Origin: a bacterium SCSIO 12741
GTDB taxonomy: Bacteria > Bacteroidota > Bacteroidia > Flavobacteriales_G > Salibacteraceae
DNA length: 64,000 nt
Assembly (NCBI GenBank): GCA_024398055.1
Contig: CP073749.1
Location: 4,340,594 to 4,404,593, forward strand
Direction: 5' to 3'
Shown: one piece after another, positions 1-10,101 of the stretch
Layout: each line of letters begins with the position of its first letter
How positions within the stretch are numbered: the stretch's first letter is position 1
The notes under the pieces: model-generated
Seen by the model: only the letters and a program-made list of their open reading frames with translations
What the model was told of the DNA's origin: nothing
Database searches by the model: none
Position numbers and translations under genes: made by a program

Positions 1-3000
1 CATTACTTGTCCTTCCAACGTTTCCTTTCAGGCATCAACAGACGGCTGTACTGCATTTGCTATCTGGGGACAGCCCAATGTATTTGACAATTGCGGTGTT
101 ACCTCCATTATGGGTTCTCACCGAGCACGCTCTCCCTTCCCGAAGGGCACAACTGCTGTAACCTATACCGTTACCGATGCGTCTGGTAACACGGCCAGCT
201 GTTCTTTCGATGTTAATGTGAACCCTGCCCCAATTGTAGTTACGCTAACTTCCGGCGGTTCCTGTAAAGGCCGAACCGATGGTTATTTGCTTTCTACCGT
301 TCAGGGGGATGCACACCCTACACCTACGCTTGGAGCAACGGGGCAAACACTTCCGACATCCAGCAATTGGCTCCTGGAAATTATACACTCACTGTAACTG
401 ATGTCAACAACAACTCAACCATCACACAGGCTCAAGTTACTACCATCCAAAACATTAGATTTCAATCTACCGCACAAAATCCAAATTGCTCCTCGATCAA
501 TGGTGGAAGCATTAACCTGAGCGCTTCAGGTGGAAATGCCCCTACACTTTTAGCTGGAGCACGGGTGAGTCATCATCTTCGATTAACAATCTTTCCAGTG
601 GATCTTACTCCGTTACCGTAACAGATTCTACCGGTTGCTACCATGACACTTCCTTTACCCTGAGCGGTCCTGCATGCTGCAATGTGACAGCTGCTGGTAC
701 TATTGGAAACGATCAAAACAATTGCGGCGCTTTCGACCCAACAACGATTAATAGCCTTACTCTTCCTACCGGTGGACAAGGATCGCTGGAATATGTGTGG
801 TTGATGAGCGACACATTGGTTCCCAACACTTCAGGAAATCCGCATTGGAAAATTATTCCAGGTGCCACTGGCGACAGCTATGATCCAGGAATGCTAACCG
901 AAACAACTTATTTCATCCGTTGTGCTCGCAGAAGTGGCTGTTCAGAATACGTTGGGGAAAGTAACGTGGTAACCATTGCTGTTAATGGGTCCCCTACTCT
1001 AACTTTAACTCCTTCTAACCCTTCTTGCCCTACCACAGCTGATAGTACGACTACTTGTTCTATCGCACCTTGGAAAGCAAGCAGTCACGCAGGCTGGATC
1101 AAAAGCCTACCAGGAGCAAGCGATCCAAAGTACGTGTTTGCCAACAATTCAGGTAAACTTCAACAATTCCCTAATGGGACGGCAAGAATCACCGGTATTT
1201 TGGTCAACACTACAGATACTTCCAGTAAATGGTCTGTGGATGTTCATTTTTCCAATGGCATGAATTGGACCAGTTGGTCTGCTTTGGGCCGCTTGTACAA
1301 AGACGAACATAACAAAGTAGGTAATCACTACCTCGATTGGACCTACTACGTGATGGATACCAGCAAGACCAATGCCTTTACCGGATTAGGGTCAAATGCG
1401 GGTGAAGTACTCCTGCTAACGCACAGACCATCGAATCTAAAATATGGCCTACAGGTTGGAATGGCCGCCAACAGCAAGGATGCAGACTATGGGTTCTCTT
1501 GTTGGTTTGACTACTCTTCGATCAACGGTAGCTATAGTGGTATTGGAGATTTCAATGCTGATATTTCCTGTTCTTCAGCCCCCGCCTTCAACGGAACGAT
1601 AACCGCCCAGGCTTCATCAGGGCAATCTCCTTATACCTTTATCTGGTCCAATGGAAGCACGGGAAGCACCCTTAGTAACGCAGCTGCAGGATCTTACTCA
1701 GTTACCGTAACCGATGCTAACGGATGTTCCTCACAGCAATCGGCCACCCTTACCTTACCTACTTGTTGTAATGTAACAGCAGCTGGAACCATATCTGGCA
1801 ACCAGAGCAACTGTGGCCCATTTGATCCTTCATCAATCAACAATGTAGCCCTCCCAACAGGCGGGCTTGGATCGTTGGAATATGTGTGGTTGAAGAGCGA
1901 CACGCTTGTACCAAATACCCAAGGTAACCCTCATTGGAAAATGATCGCTGGTTCGAACAGTGCAAGTTACGATCCTGGTATGTTGACGGAGACTACCTAC
2001 TTCATTCGTTGTGCTCGTAGAAGTGGTTGTTCGTTCTACGCTGGAGAGAGCAATGTGATTACCATTGCAGTAAATGATATTCCGACTCTAAGCTTAGTTA
2101 CTATCGATCTAAGTTGTACCGCTCCAAATGGAGGAGGGATCATTCCCAAGGTAACGGGTGGAACTGAGCCATTTACCTATAACTGGTCAACCGGAGATAG
2201 CAGCTCTACCCTCACAGGGCTGAGTGCAGGTGGCTATTCACTCACCATTACCGATGCTAATGGATGTTCTGCCTCTGATTCTTTAAGCCTAACTCTTCCA
2301 AGCTGCTGCAACGTAACCGATGCCGGTTCCATTAGTGGAGCACAAAGCAACTGCGGTCCATTTGACCCGGATACCATAATTAGCTCAGTACTCCCATCTG
2401 GTGGCCTTGGTTCATTGGAGTATGTATGGTTGAAGAGCGACACGCTTGTACCAAATACCCAAGGTAACCCTCATTGGACCATGATCCCTGGATCTAACGG
2501 TGCAAGCTACGACCCAGGTATGTTGACGGAGACTACCTACTTCATCCGTTGTGTTCGTAGAAGCGGATGTTCTTTCTATGCCGGAGAGAGTAATGTGATT
2601 ACTATCGCAGTTAACGATATCCCATCGGTAAGCCTTGCTTCTAATAATGTTAGTTGTGTGGCTCCAAATGGTGGATCTATTACTCCTTCCATTTCTGGTG
2701 GATCTGCCCCATTCACTTATGCTTGGTCTTCGGGTGACACTTCTTCTACCCTTTCTGGGTTGAGCGAAGGTACTTACTCTCTTACCATCACCGACTCCAA
2801 CGGTTGTTCGGCTTCTGATTCAGTTAGCTTAAGTCTTCCTACTTGCTGTAATGTGACTGCTGCTGGTACTATCTCCGGTGATCAGAGCAACTGCGGACCA
2901 TTCGACCCTACCTCTATTAATAGTGCAACTCTCCCTTCTGGTGGATTAGGGGCATTGGAGTATGTATGGTTGAAGAGTGATACACTTGTGCCAAATACCC

Positions 3001-6000
3001 AAGGTAACCCTCACTGGACAATGATCCCTGGATCCAACAGTGCAAGCTACGACCCAGGTATGTTGACGGAGACTACCTACTTCATCCGTTGTGCTCGGAG
3101 AAGCGGGTGTTCTTTCTACGCTGGGGAGAGTAATGTAATTACTATCGCTGTTAATGATATTCCTTCTGTTAGCCTGGCTTCTAATAATGTTAGTTGTGTG
3201 GCTCCAAATGGTGGATCTATTACTCCTTCCATTTCTGGCGGAACTGCCCCATTCACTTATGCTTGGTCTACTGGTGACACCTCTTCTACCCTTTCTGGGT
3301 TAACTGAAGGTGCTTACTCGCTTACCATCACAGATGCTAATGGTTGTTCGGCCTCTGATTCGGTTAGCCTGAGTCTTCCTACCTGCTGTAACGTAACTGC
3401 TGCTGGAACCATTAGTGGCGATCAGAGCAACTGCGGACCATTCGATCCTACTTCTATTAATAATGCAACTCTTCCTTCTGGTGGGCTGGGTTCATTGGAG
3501 TATGTTTGGTTAAAGAGCGACACGCTTGTACCTAATACTTCAGGTAATCCTCATTGGAAAATGATTCCTGGCTCGAACAGTGCAGGCTACGACCCAGGTA
3601 TGCTGACTGAGACTACCTACTTCATTCGTTGTGCTCGCAGAAGCGGATGTTCTTTCTACGCTGGGGAGAGTAATGTGATTACTATCTCGGTTAACGATAT
3701 TCCTTCAGTTAGCCTGGCTTCTAATAATGTTAGTTGTGTGGCTCCAAACGGTGGTTCTATCACTCCATCCATTTCTGGTGGAACTGCTCCATTCACTTAT
3801 GCTTGGTCTAATGGTGACAGCTCTTCTACCCTTTCTGGGTTGAGCGAAGGTTTATACTCACTCACCATTACCGATGCTAACGGTTGTTCGGCTTCTGATT
3901 CAGTTAGCCTGAGTCTTCCTGCTTGTTGTAATGTAACTGCTGCTGGTACTATCTCTGGTGACCAGAGCAACTGTGGTCCTTTTGATCCTTCAATGATCAG
4001 CAGTGCAACTCTTCCTTCTGGTGGCCTTGGTTCATTGGAGTATGTATGGTTGAAGAGTGATACACTTGTGCCTAACACTTCAGGTAACCCTCACTGGACC
4101 ATGATCCCTGGTTCGAACAGTGCAAGCTACGACCCAGGTATGTTGACGGAGACTACCTACTTCATTCGTTGTGCTCGCAGAAGCGGATGTTCGTTCTACG
4201 CTGGGGAGAGTAATGTGATTACTATCTCGGTTAACGATATTCCTTCAGTTAGCCTGGCTTCTAATAATGTTAGTTGTGTGGCTCCAAATGGTGGATCTAT
4301 CACTCCTTCCATTTCTGGTGGATCTGCCCCATTCACTTATGCTTGGTCTACGGGTGATACCTCTTCTACCCTTTCTGGGTTGAGCGAAGGTGCTTACTCA
4401 CTTACCATTACAGATGTTAATGGTTGTTCGGCTTCTGATTCAATTAGCTTGAGTCTTCCTACTTGCTGTAATGTAACTGCTGCTGGTACTATCTCAGGCA
4501 ACCAGAGCAACTGCGGACCATTCGACCCTACCTCTATTAATAGTGCTACTCTTCCTTCTGGTGGACTTGGGTCATTGGAGTATGTATGGTTGAAGAGTGA
4601 TACACTTGTGCCAAATACCCAAGGTAACCCTCACTGGACAATGATTCCTGGTTCGAACAGTGCAAGCTATGATCCAGGTATGTTGACTGAGACTACCTAC
4701 TTCATTCGTTGTGCTCGTAGAAGCGGGTGTTCCATTTATGCAGGTGAAAGCAACATTGTAACCATTGAGGTATTCTCTGTTCCTTCGGTTCAGCTAAGTT
4801 TAACTAATCCAAATTGTCAAGATACCTTGGCGGGAGCCGCAACGGGAATCGTAACGGGTGGAACAGCTCCAATTCATTACCAATGGAGTGATGGCCAAAC
4901 CTCTGAAAATGCTCAGCAACTTGCCGGAGGTTCATACTCTGTTACGGTAAGTGACGCCAATGGATGTTTCTCTATCGATACCTTTAGTCTGGCAAGACCA
5001 GCTTGTTGTAATGTGACAGCTGCCGGTAATATTGGCAATGATCAGGATAACTGCGGACCTTTTGACCCAATGACCATTCAAAGCCGTTCTCTACCTTCTG
5101 GTGGCGTTGGATCTTTGGAATTTGTTTGGTTGGTGAGTGATACTTTGGTTCCAAATACTCAAGGTAATCCTTACTGGAAAATGATTCCTGGTGCTAACGG
5201 TGCGAGCTATAACCCAGGATTCATCACTCAGTCGAAATACTACATCCGTTGTGCAAGAAGAAGCGGTTGTTCCTTCTATGCCGGAGAAAGTAATGTAGTA
5301 AGTATGATCGTTAATTCTCAGCTGACGGTTTCACTTAATGTAACTAATGTATCCTGTGCCCAACCTACAGGTGGGGAAATCGAAGTAGTGACCACTACCG
5401 GTCAAGCTCCATTCCAATATAACTGGAGTCATGGGGCGTCCACTAAAAAGGTAACTGGTCTTCGTCCTGGTCATTACACCGTAACTGTGACGGATGCTAA
5501 TGGATGTACAACCATGGATTCTGCTTCACTGAGTCTTCCATCCTGCTGTAATGTAACTGCCGCTGGTAAGATTGGAAACAATCAAAGCAATTGTGGGCCA
5601 TTTGATCCATCTGCAATTACCAACGTAACCTTACCTACCGGTGGTGTTGGCTCTCTTCAATATGTATGGTTGATGAGTGATACACTGGTAGCAAATACTA
5701 CCGGTAACCCATACTGGAAAGTTGTGCCAGGTGCTAATAACAGTAGTTATGATCCGGGCATGCTAACGGAAACAACCTACTTCATTCGTTGTGCTCGTAG
5801 AAGTGGATGTTCGGTTTACGCTGGAGAAAGTAACGTGATTACCATTGAAGTAAACGACGTTCCATCCCTAAGCCTTCAAAGTACAAATGTAGATTGCGCT
5901 AACCCTAATGGTGGTTCGGTTACAGCTTCTGTAACTGGTGGAACTGCTCCATTCAGCTACAACTGGTCAACAGGTAGCACCTCCTCTACCCTCTCTGGAT

Positions 6001-7883
6001 TGAGTGCCGGAACTTATGCCTTAACCATTACTGATGCTAAAGGCTGCACAACTTCAAGATCAGTAACCTTGAGTTTGCCTGGATGTTGTAATGTTACCGC
6101 AGCTGGAAGTATTGGTTCGGATCAAAATAACTGTGGACCATTTGACCCTGCTCCTATTACAAACATCACACTTCCTTCTGGAGGAATTGGTGCCATTGAG
6201 TATGTATGGTTGAAGAGTGACACCAATGTAGTCAACAGACCTGGAAGTCCATATTGGAAAGTTATTCCTGGCGCCCACTCTGCAAGTTATGATCCGGGCA
6301 TGCTGAATGAAACGACCTACTTCATAAGATGTGCAAGAAGAAGTGGATGCTCGGTTTACGCTGGTGAAAGCAATGTGGTAACTATTACCGTTACTGGAAC
6401 CCCAAGTGTAAGCATCAATTGCCCATCAGATATTTCAGTGGCTTGTAACGGTGCTCATCAAGGTGCCTACGTGAACTGGACAGATCCTCAGGTTACTTCC
6501 TACGATCCATGTAGTCCTGGTTGTCCTACAAGCACTCAAATCTCTGGATTCATTTACTTAGGTGAATTCAACGGACACCGTTACTACTGTTCTAAGCGTT
6601 GTGATTATACCTGGGATCAGGCTAATTCATTGGCTCAGTCATCCGGAGGTTACCTCGCTTCTATTAACTCCTTAGGAGAAAATAGCTTCTTGGCTAATAA
6701 ACTGATGGCCAACGACGCCTGGATTGGATACACAGATAAACAACAAGAAGGTTCCTTTATCTGGATCAATGGCGACCAGAACGTCTTCACACGTTGGAAA
6801 TCAGGTGAGCCTAATGATCGAGGTGGTCAATACTGCGTATCGTCTCATTATGGATCAGGTGCCGATTACACGGTACTAAGACCAAATGGTTACTGGTATG
6901 ATCGCGGAGGTTGTTCTCAATATGAATTCATCATGGAAGTGCCATGTGCCAATACAGTAAGTTTGACTCAAGTGAGTGGACCATCAAGTGGAAGTCTCTT
7001 CCCTGCTGGATCAACAACCATCACTTATGTGGCTACCGATGTTCAATCTGGAGCCAGCGACACCTGTAGCTTTGATGTAACTGTTGGATCTTGCCCAACG
7101 GTGAACTACTGCAATAGTGAAGGGCTAAACAGCTCACACAAGTGGATTGATCGGGTTAAGCTTCACTCAAGCTTTGACTACCATTCTGGAAACAACGGTG
7201 GCTATGGCGATCATACCCACATTATCGGACAGCTTTCTACAGGTCAAACGGCCAAAATGGATCTAACTCCTGGTTATGCCTCCACCATCTATAAATTATA
7301 CTGGAAAGTATGGATTGACTGGAACCAGGATGGTGACTTTGGAGATGCTAACGAGCGTGTATTCTACGACTACGGTAAGTATACCCGTACAGCCTGTTTC
7401 CATGTTCCCACACATGCCAAAGCTGGGACCACACGTATGCGGGTTTCCTTGAAGTATGGAAGTTATCCTTCTTGCTGTGAGCAGTTCTCTTATGGGGAGG
7501 TAGAAGATTATACCATTCAGGTAACTCAATCTACTGCCACTCGAGGTACTGCTAATGAGGAGAACAGTTTATCCATCGCTCCATCAGGCGGTGATCTGAT
7601 TTTCGAAGAGCCGGCTACCGAAAACTCTCTGCTTGTTCTTCGCCTCTACCCTAACCCCTATATGGGCGAAGGTGCGCTGAATATTGAATTGGATGCCAAC
7701 TTCGAATCCGAGACTGATCTTCAAGTGGTGAACGCCCAAGGAAAAGTGGTGTACGAAACTCGAATTGGAGTAGAATTCGGTTTGAATACACTGGAACTTC
7801 ATCCAGAAAATCTGAGCCCGGGTCTGTACCTAATCAAAGCAGACGGATTGGCCGAGCCAATCACCTTTATATACGGGCAATAA
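1..7883 (+). CDS. Giant T9SS-secreted repeat adhesin, 3' part (two apparent frameshifts)
   Basis: The gene enters from the left edge, so its start and signal peptide are not seen. Reading across two apparent 1-nt deletions (G5 run at 304-308, C4 run at 539-542), the order is: HYR domain (about 2-225), two SprB-like modules (about 236-670), ten CCNVT-type repeats (675-6404), a HYR domain split by a C-type lectin domain (HYR halves 6405-6515 and 6950-7090; lectin 6549-6950), a GEVED domain (about 7100-7520, with DWNQDGDFGD and GEVEDYT motifs) and a T9SS sorting domain (about 7617-7883, LYPNPY start). The longest single open frame is 684-7883, but it starts in the middle of a repeat, so it is not a real gene start. 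By family, such proteins are exported by T9SS and act in adhesion or gliding; the ligand is unknown. A terminator follows directly. Confidence 0.9.
304..308 (+). other. Apparent 1-nt deletion in G5 run of the adhesin
   Basis: Upstream the HYR and SprB-like coding is in frame 2 (codons cag ggg gat). Downstream the conserved PYTYAWSNG module is in frame 1. Adding one G restores a continuous SprB-like domain with the expected G-x-x-PYTY spacing. The run length and single-base change suit a homopolymer undercall, although a true mutation cannot be excluded. Confidence 0.75.
539..542 (+). other. Apparent 1-nt deletion in C4 run of the adhesin
   Basis: The frame-1 module runs to GGNAP and then loses similarity. 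From here the expected YTFSWSTG motif and the CCNVT repeat lie in frame 3. One additional C gives GGNAPYTFSW, exactly the consensus of the neighbouring modules. This is the second break of the same kind within 240 nt. Confidence 0.75.
675..6404 (+). repeat. Ten coding repeats of 180 residues, exact 540-nt period from copy 2 on
   Basis: Each unit starts with a CCNVT motif; unit starts are at 675, 1764, 2304, 2844, 3384, 3924, 4464, 5004, 5544 and 6084. From copy 2 the spacing is exactly 540 nt with no indel. Each unit has two parts: about 105 residues (NCGPFDP, EYVWLKSDTLVPNT, YDPGMLTETTYFIRCARR motifs; an Ig/PKD-like Bacteroidota repeat) and about 75 residues of SprB-like fold (GGTAPFTYAWSTG, SLTITDANGC). 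Copies 3-7 are almost identical at DNA level, while outer copies are more diverged. Copy 1 is 549 nt longer because another domain is inserted in it. Copy 10 ends after its first part and runs into the HYR domain. Confidence 0.93.
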
Positions 7884-7907
7884 ATAATTCGCCTTTAGAA
7901 ATAATGG

Positions 7908-7943
7908 AAACCCCATTCGACTTTTCGGATGGGGTTTTCTTTT
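7908..7943 (+). terminator. Rho-independent terminator after the adhesin
   Basis: AAACCCCATTCG pairs with CGGATGGGGTTT around a short CTTTT-type loop (one mismatch or wobble), followed by TTTTCTTTT. It begins 25 nt after the adhesin stop codon. Confidence 0.85.
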
Positions 7944-8313
7944 GCCTAAAAAATCTCGTTTACAAAGGGACTATGTTGATTTCATTTGGAATTACAATGG
8001 TCCTTATAATTTAAGGCGCTAATTCCACTCCTAAAGAGACAAATGCCCTTCTACTCCAACCTAGGATTTCGCCATGAAGATCATACCTATAATCGTGACA
8101 CAGAACTTCTGTCTTAAAAACCACTTAGCATCCTCCGTTAAATCCCTTAGATTCACGAATTAGAAGCCAATAGAGCACCAAGAGTTCACTTTATTCGACT
8201 CTTTGAGTACTGATATTGACAGGCAACTATAATCCCGTAAAAAATGCTCTGTAGTAATAGGATTGAATTCTTAAGAAGCCAATTCAAGACATGACAAAAG
8301 AATGAACAGAAGA
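7944..8313. other. Gene-free stretch
   Basis: About 370 nt of AT-rich sequence between the adhesin terminator and the end of the convergent LamG gene. I see no plausible open frame, RNA gene or clear hairpin. It contains one of only six CTAG sites found in the window (8061). Confidence 0.6.
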
Positions 8314-9972
8314 CTATTCGCTAATCACAACCTTGTGGGTCAAGGAAGTTTCCAATTCAGGATCCGTCATCAAGAAGTAGATACCGGCGGGTTGACTTTG
8401 AACATTGATCTCATTCATCCCTTCACTGAATCTTCCAGCAGTAACCTGAGCCCCAGCTGAATTGAAAAGAATATATTGGTGTGATTCCTTACTTCTCACT
8501 TGAATACGCTCCTTCACCGGATTTTGAATAATGCTTACCGGTCTGAGACTGTTTTCTGGATCAATGTTACCGTGTACAGAGATAATTGGGAATGTTTCTG
8601 ACTTCCCATCAAAATCATACTGTGTAAGTCGGTAATAAGTTACCATGGCCGGGTAAAGATCATTGGCCGTATAGGTGCGTTTTTCGTTGGAAAATCCACT
8701 GGCACTTACCTCAGTCAAGGGTGTCCAGTTTACGCCATCTTCACTCCGCTCCACCAAAAAATAATCGGAACTGATCTCGGATTGAGTTTCCCAGGTCAAG
8801 TCGTTTCCATACGGGGTATTTACACCATAAAAGCTAATCAATTCAACCGGTAACGGATTACCTACACTTCCTAAAATGTATTCTGAATTGAGTCCAGTAG
8901 CGGTTAGCGTGTTCGAGCCCGTATTCTGAGTGGCACTGACCACAGACCAGCTGCTGGTTGAATTGTCTGTTCGTTGGTAAACCCTCAAATCGGATTCTTC
9001 TACGGTATTAATCAGACTATTAGACCCATAATAGTAAGTCATGGTGTACGTAGGTGAAGTACCATTGGCCTTAAACACTCCAAAGTAGTGATCGTTGCCA
9101 CCTACTCCACTCGAACCTGAAGTGGTATTAGGAGCGGTATTCACAGAATACAATACAATTCCATCAGGGTTTCCGGTTACGTTGGAAATAGAAACCGAAT
9201 CTCCATCCGCCGATGCCAGGTAAATGGATTGACCAGACCAGCTGTTGGTGAACAGTTGCTGAGAAGTAGTACCAATAGGTGCACCCGAAGTACTCCAAGT
9301 AGGTGTATTCCTTAAGCTACCATTGTTGGAACCTTTAGAATCGGTTGTTGAACTTCCACTTCCTTCATCCAACTTCCAATAGCTCACCAATCCAGTTTCA
9401 GAACCTGAAAGGGTTTTGCACATACTCTCACGAATTTCGGATTGAGTACGTTCTACATTCCAATAGCGCACTTCATCCATAAAACCATCGTAGTGGTAGG
9501 CGTTATCGCCTCTTCGGGCCAGGTTTAGGCGATCGGAGTTAGTAGGCGGTGTTGACGTTCCGTTGAAGGTAGCTTCCAAAACGCCGTTTACATAGATTTT
9601 AACCGATCCACCTGAACTTCGGGTGGCGGCAATATGTTGCCATTCTCCGGCAGATACTGTTCCAAAATTCGTGTAAGCGATAAGACCATTCGTTCCTGAA
9701 CCATACCATACCTCCACACTGTTGTAGTACAACCAAACACTCGCTGGGCGGTCGCTTACGTTTTTACTGACCAAAGCGTCCCATCCTGAAGGAGTGGCAT
9801 CTGGGTTAATCCAAAACTCAATGGTCCAAGTGGAAGTGATATTCAAACTACTGCTATGGTTCATCCGAACATACTCGTTCGACCCATTGAATCGCAAGCA
9901 GTTACCCGAACCTTGACCAAAGGCAGTTAAGCCGACTAGTGCAGTTAAAGTTATAGTTAGAAGGACCCTCAT
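8314..9972 (-). CDS. Secreted LamG-domain protein with T9SS sorting domain
   Basis: The ATG at 9972 gives an N-terminal signal peptide (MRVLLTITLTALVGLTAFGQ); the longer frame begins with TTG and was not chosen. Residues about 25-225 form a LamG/concanavalin-like jelly roll (LRFNGSNEYV, WTIEFWINP, GEWQHIAATR, YVNGVLEATF and DEVRYWN motifs). A central beta-rich region is followed by the LPVELISF...LTWETQSE...FLVERS segment common ahead of T9SS tails. The last 75 residues or so are a T9SS C-terminal domain (SIIQNPVKERI, PAGIYFL, HKVVISE). Probably a cell-surface or secreted carbohydrate-binding protein; the ligand is not predictable. It stands alone and faces the adhesin gene. Confidence 0.88.
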   Translation of the reverse strand: MRVLLTITLTALVGLTAFGQGSGNCLRFNGSNEYVRMNHSSSLNITSTWTIEFWINPDATPSGWDALVSKNVSDRPASVWLYYNSVEVWYGSGTNGLIAYTNFGTVSAGEWQHIAATRSSGGSVKIYVNGVLEATFNGTSTPPTNSDRLNLARRGDNAYHYDGFMDEVRYWNVERTQSEIRESMCKTLSGSETGLVSYWKLDEGSGSSTTDSKGSNNGSLRNTPTWSTSGAPIGTTSQQLFTNSWSGQSIYLASADGDSVSISNVTGNPDGIVLYSVNTAPNTTSGSSGVGGNDHYFGVFKANGTSPTYTMTYYYGSNSLINTVEESDLRVYQRTDNSTSSWSVVSATQNTGSNTLTATGLNSEYILGSVGNPLPVELISFYGVNTPYGNDLTWETQSEISSDYFLVERSEDGVNWTPLTEVSASGFSNEKRTYTANDLYPAMVTYYRLTQYDFDGKSETFPIISVHGNIDPENSLRPVSIIQNPVKERIQVRSKESHQYILFNSAGAQVTAGRFSEGMNEINVQSQPAGIYFLMTDPELETSLTHKVVISE

Positions 9973-10101
9973 CTTTCGCAGCTGCAAATAAAATCATTTG
10001 TTCGACTCATTCGAAAAAGCGAAAATCAATTTTAGGTAAAACGACAATTTGATCCGATAAATGACAAGGCCACATAGATGTGAATGAGGTAATTATGTGT
10101 A

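Noticed and set aside
110-621. Two short plus-strand open frames of 95 and 84 aa as separate genes
   Set aside because: Their translations are consecutive HYR and SprB-like pieces of the same adhesin in shifted frames. Each ends at a frame break, not at a real gene end.
675-6404. CRISPR array
   Set aside because: The repeats are 540 nt, coding and in frame. There are no short spacers.
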